The position numbers and the translations under genes were made by a program. The notes below the pieces were generated by a model, which worked only from the letters and a program-made list of their open reading frames with translations, was not told the DNA's origin and ran no database searches. DNA of 13,935 nt from Dehalococcoidia bacterium UBA2777 (lineage in GTDB: Bacteria; Chloroflexota; Dehalococcoidia; UBA2247; UBA2777). This document shows positions 1-5,578 of this stretch, one piece after another; the first letter of the stretch is position 1, and the number at the start of each line of letters is the position of its first letter. Where the stretch lies: contig DEIJ01000119.1 in NCBI GenBank assembly GCA_002352365.1, positions 8,509 through 22,443 on the forward strand, given 5' to 3'.

Positions 1-689
1 GCAAAGGTGATGCCCTTGTCTACCGCCAGCCCCTCAAGTTGATAGAACATAGATTCATGGGTGGCATCAGTGGCTTCATAACGGTATGTTTTGCCTGGTA
101 CTACCACTCTCACCGGAGGGCGCATCTTTTCCATCACTCTTATTTGCATTGGTGAGGTATGAGTACGTAACAGCATCGGAAGCTCACCACTTTCGGTGTG
201 GAAATCTATCCACAGGGTAGCCCACATATCACGGGCAGGGTGATCATTGGGGATATTCAGCGCCTCAAAGTTATAGTAGTCTGATTCAATCTCCGGCCCC
301 TCCACAACTTGAAACCCCATCGAGCTAAAAATGCCACAAATCTCCCGAAGCGTATGAGTTGTGGGATGAAGGTGACCTAGAGGCAGAGGATAGCCGGGCA
401 GAGTGACATCAACTTGCCCTTGCTCAAGATAGATAGTTAAGTTCGCTTCTTCAAGAGCTGTCTCTTTCTGGGCCAGGCGAGATTCTAATAGTCTTTTAAC
501 CTCATTAGCCTCTGCCCCCACTGAACGTCTCTGCTCTATGGTCAATGTTCCCAGCTCACGCAGAATTTTAGTCAACAGGCTCTTTTTGCCCAAATAGCTG
601 ATGCGCCACCCTTCAAGTTGCTTAAGGTTTTCGAGCCCTTCGAGCTCCTCTATCGCCTTTGTTTTGATCTCCTCAAGTTGAGCTAGCAT
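1..689 (-). CDS. pheS: Phenylalanyl-tRNA synthetase alpha subunit (3' end outside window)
   Basis: Catalytic alpha subunit of the cytoplasmic alpha2-beta2 phenylalanyl-tRNA synthetase, which charges tRNA-Phe with phenylalanine using ATP. The first 229 codons are visible and the rest lies beyond base 1. Residues 1-90 form the N-terminal coiled-coil, tRNA-contacting region. The class II synthetase core then begins, with motif 1 around residues 131-160 (GPEIESDYYNFEALN, then DHPARDMW), the family signature RTHTSPMQ at 175-182, and motif 2 at 199-221 (YRYEATDATHE, then QLEGLAVD). Motif 3 is not in the window. The ATG start lies 17 bases after the nrdJ stop, with a weak GTGAG ribosome site, so it is probably cotranscribed with nrdJ. 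The partner gene pheT would be expected just beyond the edge. Identification is essentially certain; the 'RYEATDATHE' wording resembles Chloroflexota and Thermus-type PheS. Confidence 0.96.
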   Translation of the reverse strand, partial: MLAQLEEIKTKAIEELEGLENLKQLEGWRISYLGKKSLLTKILRELGTLTIEQRRSVGAEANEVKRLLESRLAQKETALEEANLTIYLEQGQVDVTLPGYPLPLGHLHPTTHTLREICGIFSSMGFQVVEGPEIESDYYNFEALNIPNDHPARDMWATLWIDFHTESGELPMLLRTHTSPMQIRVMEKMRPPVRVVVPGKTYRYEATDATHESMFYQLEGLAVDKGITF

Positions 690-706
690 TATTCTCACTG
701 TTGACT

Positions 707-3217
707 TCAGCACTTAGTATACCCACAGCTAGGACAGAGGTAACAGCCTTCCTGATAAACAAGTATGCTGCCACATTCAGGGCATTGGCCAGCTAAATTT
801 ACTTGGGGCATCCCAAGCTCGTTCAGCTTGCTCCCACCCGTTTGCTCCTCCAAAACACCACCAATAGCATCAGGGCAAGAGAGAACAGCATGGCCCTCTT
901 CCCAAGCAATTGAGGGGCAACGGATGCCTCGCAGATGTTTTACGATAGAGGCAGCGTCTACCCCCGAACGTAGGGCCAGGGAGATCAGCCGACTGATTGC
1001 CTCCAGTTGCGCTGATGCACATCCCCCCGCCTTGCCCAGGCTGGAAAAGACCTCACAAATCCCTTCCTCATCAGAATTTACTGTGACATAAAGTGGACCG
1101 CAGCCTGTGGATACCCTTGAAGTTGTCCCGGTAGTAGTTCTGGAGCGTCTCCGGGGCACAAAGGCTCCTTCTTTAGCTTCTGCCACCCTTCCAACGCTTA
1201 ATACCTGACTCTCCCTACATCTATCGCGGTAGATTGTTCCCCCCTTACAACCTTCCTCCCAGGCAAGGAGAAATACCTTAGCTACATCGTCTCGTGTTGC
1301 CTGATAAGGGAAGTTGACCGTTTTGCTCACCGCATTATCAGTAAATTTTTGAAACACGGCTTGCATTTTCACATGCCATTCAGGAGAAATGTCGTGAGCG
1401 GTAGTAAATACCTTCTGCACCCACTCAGGCACCCCCTTCATCCCCCGAACATTGCCCTGCTTTTCGATTTCCTGCACCAATTCCTCAGAGTAAAATCCTT
1501 CTCTTTTAGCCACTTCCTCAAAATAGGGATTTACCTCTATCAACCTTTCGCCTTCAAGGATGGTGCGAATATAACAAAGGGCAAAGAGAGGTTCAATACC
1601 ACTGGAGCAATTGGCTATTAAGCTTAAGGTGCCAGTAGGAGCGATGGTAGTGCGGCAAGCATTCCTTACCCTAAGCCCCGAAGGTGAATCGTAGATACTG
1701 CCCGAAAATTCAGGAAAGACCCCTCTCTCCTCAGCCAGCCCCACTGAGGCATGAGTGGCTTTTAGATTTATGAACTCCATGACTTCCTCAGCTACCTTGA
1801 GTGCCTCTTCAGAGTCATAGGGGATACTCAACTCGAAAAGCATGTCGGCGAAGCCCATAACCCCCAAGCCGATCTTCCTGGTGGCTTTAGTCATCTGCTC
1901 AATTTGAGCTAAGGGGAATTTATTCACCTCAATTACATTATCTAAGAACCTCGAAGCCACCCTTACCGATTCAGCTATCTTATCCCAATCTATGGTGACC
2001 CGGCCATCTTGTTTCTTGAGCATCTTTTTGAGGTTGATCGAAGCAAGGTTGCAGCTTTCGTAGGGCAAGAGAGGTTGCTCACCGCAAGGGTTAGTGGATT
2101 CAATCATCCCCAGCTTTGGGGTGGGGTTATCCTTGTTGATGCGGTCAAGGAAAATAATGCCTGGGTCTCCGGTTAGCCAAGCCATATCCACTATCTTGTC
2201 AAACACTTCTTGAGCCCGTAGCTGACCCACAACTTGCTTAGTACTGGGGTTGATGAGATCGTAGTCGGCTCCACTTTTGACTTTCTCCATAAACTCCTCG
2301 GTAACCGCTACTGAGAAATTGAAGTTGGTGAAACTAGTTAGGTCACTCTTGGCAGTAACAAACTTCAAAATGTCGGGATGGGAAACCTCGAGAATAGCCA
2401 TATTGGCTCCCCGCCGTGTCCCCCCCTGCTTAATAACCTCGGTAGCGGTATCGAAGGCTCGAATGAAGGAAACTGGACCTGAGGCTACTCCCCCGGTAGA
2501 CCCAACCCGATCATTTTCTGGCCTAAGCCGGGAGAAAGAAAACCCTGTTCCCCCGCCACTCTTATGGATTAGGGCGGTATTCTTTACCCCATCAAAGATG
2601 GATTCCATAGAATCCTCAATGGGGAGAACAAAACAGGCACTGAGCTGACCTAGCTCTCTCCCGGCATTCATCAAGGTAGGGGAATTGGGCAAGAATTCTA
2701 AACCTGCCATCAGGTGAAAGAATTCCTCCTCCCAGGCCTTGACATCTGCCTGGGGATCATAGGCTAATTCAGCAGAGGCCACAGTCCGAGCCACACGGCG
2801 GAACATCTCCTCTGGGGTCTCGATAACTTTCCCTTCGCTATCCTTCCTCAAGTATCTTTTCCTTAACACCCTTAAAGCATTGGGCTCAAGCTTGACTGAG
2901 GGTAGCGCTCCTTCCTCCTGCCCGACCTCTTCTCTAGCCCAAACCTTGGGGGATGGTGATTTCGGAGGATTCATTTCAGCCAGGGTTTCTTTGATTATAT
3001 TCTCAATCTCAGCTAAGTTGGCTAGCCTTGGTGAGGGTTTCTCCCAGACAAGTTCCTCCATCCCGGGCAGGGGTAATCTGGCCCCTGATTGTCCCAGCTT
3101 CAAGCGTTGAATAACTTCCCCTACAAGTTGCTCTGCTAAAGCGCGGTCAGAAATACCCATTTTTTCCACTGCAGCGAAGACAGCACGGGCTATCTTGTCG
3201 CGAACAGCTTTTTCCAC
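707..3217 (-). CDS. nrdJ: Adenosylcobalamin-dependent (class II) ribonucleotide reductase
   Basis: Reduces ribonucleotides to deoxyribonucleotides, using coenzyme B12 to generate the active-site thiyl radical; it works with or without oxygen. The 836-residue protein has the full barrel: PNSPTLMNAG (177-186), the first redox cysteine C195 in LSACFVLP, the HKSGGGTGF loop (218-226), the finger-loop motif NPCGE (376-380) with radical Cys378, and the partner cysteine C389 in ESCNLASINL. A TSCPD-type region follows (about 705-790). The C-terminus is a cysteine cluster (CPECG 812-816, CYLCPSCG 825-832, C836) expected to shuttle reducing equivalents. The N-terminal ATP-cone is shortened: the first residues match its KI-x-RA helix, but no preceding K-x-DG strand is present or encoded in frame upstream. 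The start is GTG, chosen because GAGGGGGT sits six bases upstream. It lies 69 bases after the small unknown gene; no convincing promoter was seen in that gap. It implies dependence on made or imported corrinoids. Confidence 0.96.
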   Translation of the reverse strand: MEKAVRDKIARAVFAAVEKMGISDRALAEQLVGEVIQRLKLGQSGARLPLPGMEELVWEKPSPRLANLAEIENIIKETLAEMNPPKSPSPKVWAREEVGQEEGALPSVKLEPNALRVLRKRYLRKDSEGKVIETPEEMFRRVARTVASAELAYDPQADVKAWEEEFFHLMAGLEFLPNSPTLMNAGRELGQLSACFVLPIEDSMESIFDGVKNTALIHKSGGGTGFSFSRLRPENDRVGSTGGVASGPVSFIRAFDTATEVIKQGGTRRGANMAILEVSHPDILKFVTAKSDLTSFTNFNFSVAVTEEFMEKVKSGADYDLINPSTKQVVGQLRAQEVFDKIVDMAWLTGDPGIIFLDRINKDNPTPKLGMIESTNPCGEQPLLPYESCNLASINLKKMLKKQDGRVTIDWDKIAESVRVASRFLDNVIEVNKFPLAQIEQMTKATRKIGLGVMGFADMLFELSIPYDSEEALKVAEEVMEFINLKATHASVGLAEERGVFPEFSGSIYDSPSGLRVRNACRTTIAPTGTLSLIANCSSGIEPLFALCYIRTILEGERLIEVNPYFEEVAKREGFYSEELVQEIEKQGNVRGMKGVPEWVQKVFTTAHDISPEWHVKMQAVFQKFTDNAVSKTVNFPYQATRDDVAKVFLLAWEEGCKGGTIYRDRCRESQVLSVGRVAEAKEGAFVPRRRSRTTTGTTSRVSTGCGPLYVTVNSDEEGICEVFSSLGKAGGCASAQLEAISRLISLALRSGVDAASIVKHLRGIRCPSIAWEEGHAVLSCPDAIGGVLEEQTGGSKLNELGMPQVNLAGQCPECGSILVYQEGCYLCPSCGYTKC

Positions 3218-3286
3218 CCTGTTACCCCCTCTGATGCCAAACTTTTTTAGGCCCGCAGTACTAAGCTGGTGTCTGTTAGCTCTCTT

Positions 3287-3565
3287 CTACCTAAACTCCC
3301 AACTCAATATCCTCGAGCTTGTAGCATGTACTAAGATAACAAACGACGTTTTCATCCCCTGGCGACGATAGAGGAAATCAGCCATCATGCCCCTTGGTCT
3401 AACCTCAAAATCGCCTTCGAGGCGGTAAGTAGCGATGGGACCGGCGAAAGGGGGCAAGTTATCTAGTGCGACAAATTTGCAGTCACCAAAATTGATCTTG
3501 GTCTGAGGATATTTATCGAGGAGGTACCTCTTAGTTGCTCTTTGTGCCTGTTGGGCAGTTATCAT
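3287..3565 (-). CDS. Small conserved-looking protein of unknown function, 92 aa
   Basis: I do not recognise this protein. It begins MITAQQAQRATKRYLL, a likely amphipathic helix, followed by alternating segments consistent with beta strands (KINFGDCKFVAL, IATYRLEGDFEVR, TSFVILVHATSSRILSWEF). A helix followed by an antiparallel sheet ending in a 'V-x-A-x-S-x-x-I-L' strand recalls PepSY-like folds, but that is a guess. There is no signal peptide or membrane segment, so it is probably cytoplasmic. The ATG at 3565 is preferred over the GTG at 3574 because a perfect GGAGGT lies seven bases before the ATG and the GTG falls inside that ribosome site. It begins two bases after the ROK kinase stop, so the two are almost certainly cotranslated. 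A 69-bp gap separates it from nrdJ. Confidence 0.7.
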   Translation of the reverse strand: MITAQQAQRATKRYLLDKYPQTKINFGDCKFVALDNLPPFAGPIATYRLEGDFEVRPRGMMADFLYRRQGMKTSFVILVHATSSRILSWEFR

Positions 3566-3567
3566 TT

Positions 3568-4569
3568 CTACCACCTCCAGTTGCCCTCTGAAGAGAGTGC
3601 GGAGAATGAAAAGGCAGCAGCACCTAGTATGCCAGCGTTATCCTCTAATTCACTGGGAATAATGCGCACTATTCGACCTGGCGATTGGAATGCTTTCTCG
3701 GCTACTGCCTGCCGGACAGGATCAAGAAACATATCCCTCATTTGTACCATTCCACCACCGATGATAATCATCTCAGGATTAAAGATATTAACTAAGTTTA
3801 CTATGCCGATGCCTAAGTAAGCTGCAGCACGGGATATGACCTCCGCAGCCAAGGCATCGCCTCTCCGGGCAGCAGCAGAAACCAGTTGAAAGGTGATATT
3901 CTGGGGCTCGCCTTCAGCAAGCTCAGTAAGAATACTCCTTGCCCCATGAGCGATATGTCTCCGCGCCTCTTTAGCCATTGCTCCGCCTGAAGCTAAAACC
4001 TCCAAGCAGCCGACATTGCCACAATTGCAACGCGGACCGTTGACATCAATCGTCATATGACCAATTTCGCCGGCACTGCCACTTGCGCCGGTATATAACT
4101 CCCCATTGATGATAATTCCCCCACCAATGCCGGTGCCTACCGCAATATAAATCAGGTTAGCCACACCCCTCCCGGCACCGAAACAATGCTCTCCCCAGGC
4201 AGCCGCGTTGGCATCATTAATCAGTAGCGTTCTTAGCCCAGTTCTCTCTTCACCAATATCTCTAAGGGGGACATTGTACCAACCCGGCAGGTTGGGGGAA
4301 TCAGTCACCACCCCTTCCTCAGAGTCTATAGCTCCAGCAGCGGCAATAGTTAACGCCGCCACCGAGGAGCACTGTCGGCCTACTCTATCCAGAAGGTAGC
4401 TTTGAGCGGCAAACATTCTCTGCACTACTACCTCAGGGCCCTCTTCAGCTAAGGTGGCGATATATTCTTTGGCGATGACCTCACCCTGAGAGGAGACCAA
4501 AGCGAGGATAATCTTTGCCCCACCCAGGTCAATCACCAATACAGGATTGTCTTCCCCTGAGATTGCCAT
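3568..4569 (-). CDS. ROK-family sugar kinase (glucokinase-like)
   Basis: A cytoplasmic 333-residue ROK (repressor, ORF, kinase) protein without the N-terminal helix-turn-helix of ROK repressors, so most likely a kinase phosphorylating glucose or a related hexose or N-acetylated sugar with ATP. Visible motifs are the phosphate-1 segment DLGGAK (14-19), the sugar-loop PNLPGW (92-97), catalytic-base context INDANAA with Asp119, the phosphate-2 segment GTGIGGG (145-151), and the ROK signature GEIGHM (167-172). The zinc cluster CNCGNVGC has Cys181, Cys183 and Cys188, with His171 as fourth ligand and Glu190 following. The adenosine segment IIIGGGM lies at 268-274. The phosphate-1 motif has Ala18 where most ROK kinases have Thr. 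The ATG overlaps the stop of the preceding HIT gene (TAATG), suggesting translational coupling. The substrate cannot be read from sequence. Confidence 0.92.
   Translation of the reverse strand: MAISGEDNPVLVIDLGGAKIILALVSSQGEVIAKEYIATLAEEGPEVVVQRMFAAQSYLLDRVGRQCSSVAALTIAAAGAIDSEEGVVTDSPNLPGWYNVPLRDIGEERTGLRTLLINDANAAAWGEHCFGAGRGVANLIYIAVGTGIGGGIIINGELYTGASGSAGEIGHMTIDVNGPRCNCGNVGCLEVLASGGAMAKEARRHIAHGARSILTELAEGEPQNITFQLVSAAARRGDALAAEVISRAAAYLGIGIVNLVNIFNPEMIIIGGGMVQMRDMFLDPVRQAVAEKAFQSPGRIVRIIPSELEDNAGILGAAAFSFSALSSEGNWRW
3573..3578 (-). promoter_or_regulatory. Ribosome binding site GGAGGT that decides the start of the 92-aa gene
   Basis: On the minus strand GGAGGT is followed by a seven-base spacer and then ATG at 3565-3563. 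It lies inside the last codons of the ROK kinase gene. The alternative upstream GTG (3574-3572) overlaps the site itself and would have no ribosome site of its own. Confidence 0.75.
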
Positions 4570-5012
4570 TAGGTTTCCCTTATCCTCCGAGCCATATCAT
4601 CCAATAATTCTTCTGGTGCCAGTTTAAAGTAGGTTATTAGCCTCATATCCTTAAATACTTTATCCACTGGATCATTTTCAACTGAAGGCTGCAATACAAT
4701 ATGAATATGGGAAGTGTGTTGACAAGGAAAAAACATGGTGACAAAATCAGGATTAAATACCTGATTGATTTTGGCAGCCATAAGTTTAGCTATGACAAAC
4801 AACTTGCCACATTCCTCATCCTCCAAATCATAAAGTTGAGAAACATGTTTCTTGGGAAGTACTAAACAGCGCCCGGGGATAAATTCCCCTCCATCTGAGG
4901 TCATCTGCTCTCTATCCAGGATACTCAATACAGCCTCATCCTCATATAGTTTTCGGCAACCTTGCTCTCCGGCTATCACTTTGCAAAAAAAGCACTCATC
5001 CCCTTTAGCCAT
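4569..5012 (-). CDS. HIT-like domain protein, second tandem copy
   Basis: A 147-residue histidine-triad superfamily protein. Family members hydrolyse or transfer nucleoside phosphates. It has the N-terminal CxxC (C7, C10) common in bacterial HIT proteins, the conserved KLYEDEAVLSILD segment, a GEFIPGRCLVLPKKHV strand-turn and a C-terminal motif SHIHIVLQPS. In that motif only two histidines are present (H102, H104); the third position of H-x-H-x-H is Val106. H104 corresponds to the usual nucleophile, so phosphotransfer chemistry may be kept but leaving-group handling altered. By hand alignment, about 82 of roughly 145 positions match the neighbouring copy. The ribosome site is strong, AAGGAGGT ten bases upstream of ATG. 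It lies 23 bases after the first HIT gene and overlaps the ROK kinase start by one base. Physiological substrate unknown. Confidence 0.9.
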   Translation of the reverse strand: MAKGDECFFCKVIAGEQGCRKLYEDEAVLSILDREQMTSDGGEFIPGRCLVLPKKHVSQLYDLEDEECGKLFVIAKLMAAKINQVFNPDFVTMFFPCQHTSHIHIVLQPSVENDPVDKVFKDMRLITYFKLAPEELLDDMARRIRET

Positions 5013-5035
5013 TCCCTTGAGTACCTCCTTTAGCC

Positions 5036-5473
5036 TTATATTTCTCTGACTCTGCGAGCCATTTCATCTAGTAGCGCTTCTGGTGCTATTGTGGCCGGTG
5101 ACCTTAAAACTTTAAACATATCATCCAAGGAATCATTTGTGCCTGAAGGTTGCACTATAATATGAGCGTGAGGAACCCGCTGGCCGCGAACAAACATGGT
5201 AACGAATTCGGGATTAAGTGCCTGCTTGACTTTGCCGGCAACAATTTTGGCTACAATAAACAACCTCCTTGCTTCTTCATCCTCCAGATCATAAAACCAG
5301 GTGACATGTCTTCGGGGAATCACCAAAGACCGCCCGGGGATAAATTCCCCATTATTTGACACCATCTGCCCTATATCCAGGATACTTAATGTAGCCTCAT
5401 CCTCATATAGCTTCCGACAACTTATCTCCCCTCGCATCATCTTACAAAAGATACACGTTGCCGATTCATCCAC
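5036..5473 (-). CDS. HIT-like domain protein, first tandem copy
   Basis: A 145-residue paralogue of the next gene and first gene of the HIT-HIT-ROK-unknown unit. It has CIFC (C7, C10), KLYEDEATLSILD, GEFIPGRSLVIPRRHV and the altered triad PHAHIIVQPS, with H102 and H104 but Ile106 in place of the third histidine. Sharing this change with its neighbour means the loss predates the duplication. The closest known precedent for a changed third histidine is the GalT-type HIT branch, where it is Gln, so a nucleotidyltransferase is possible, but that is inference. The start is GTG, supported by GGGGGTGA seven bases upstream; no better start is visible. A candidate promoter and a perfect inverted repeat lie in the 105 bp upstream. 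Cytoplasmic; no signal or membrane segment. Confidence 0.9.
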   Translation of the reverse strand: MDESATCIFCKMMRGEISCRKLYEDEATLSILDIGQMVSNNGEFIPGRSLVIPRRHVTWFYDLEDEEARRLFIVAKIVAGKVKQALNPEFVTMFVRGQRVPHAHIIVQPSGTNDSLDDMFKVLRSPATIAPEALLDEMARRVREI

Positions 5474-5495
5474 CCTTTAATCACCCCCTCTCTAG

Positions 5496-5530
5496 AAGCT
5501 AATCCCAGAAAATCTTCATTAGATTAGCTT
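5496..5530. repeat. Perfect 9-bp inverted repeat in the leader of the HIT-ROK unit
   Basis: AAGCTAATC (5496-5504) and its exact reverse complement GATTAGCTT (5522-5530) flank a 17-base spacer. The outer end coincides with the transcript start predicted from the promoter candidate at 5537-5565, and the inner end stops just before the HIT ribosome site. It could be a repressor operator at +1 or an mRNA stem-loop at the 5' end. No T-run follows it, so it is not an intrinsic terminator. Confidence 0.6.
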
Positions 5531-5536
5531 GAACAT

Positions 5537-5565
5537 ATTTTACCTCAAACAAGGGGCAAAGCCAA
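5537..5565 (-). promoter_or_regulatory. Candidate sigma-70-type promoter for the HIT-HIT-ROK unit
   Basis: On the minus strand TTGGCT (5565-5560) is followed by a 17-base spacer and TAAAAT (5542-5537). The predicted transcript start is near 5530. It sits in the 105-bp spacer between ppsA and the first HIT gene, the second largest kind of break in this otherwise tight gene series. Match to consensus is 4 of 6 (TTGACA) and 5 of 6 (TATAAT). No convincing terminator for ppsA is seen; only a weak GCCCAA/TTGGC pairing near 5560-5576. Confidence 0.45.
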
Positions 5566-5578
5566 ATGATTGGGCAAA

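Noticed and set aside
765..3110. Several plus-strand open frames of 76-123 codons opposite nrdJ
   Set aside because: They are antisense to a fully conserved gene, with low-complexity Ser/Pro-rich translations and no family resemblance.
3218..3286. Possible promoter or terminator for nrdJ in the 69-bp gap
   Set aside because: No -35/-10 pair with acceptable spacing and no stable stem were found; only a 4-bp CTAA/TTAG pairing.
5560..5578. Possible terminator after ppsA (GCCCAA...TTGGC)
   Set aside because: The stem is short with a bulge and no T-run follows, so it is too weak to annotate; it also overlaps the promoter -35 candidate.
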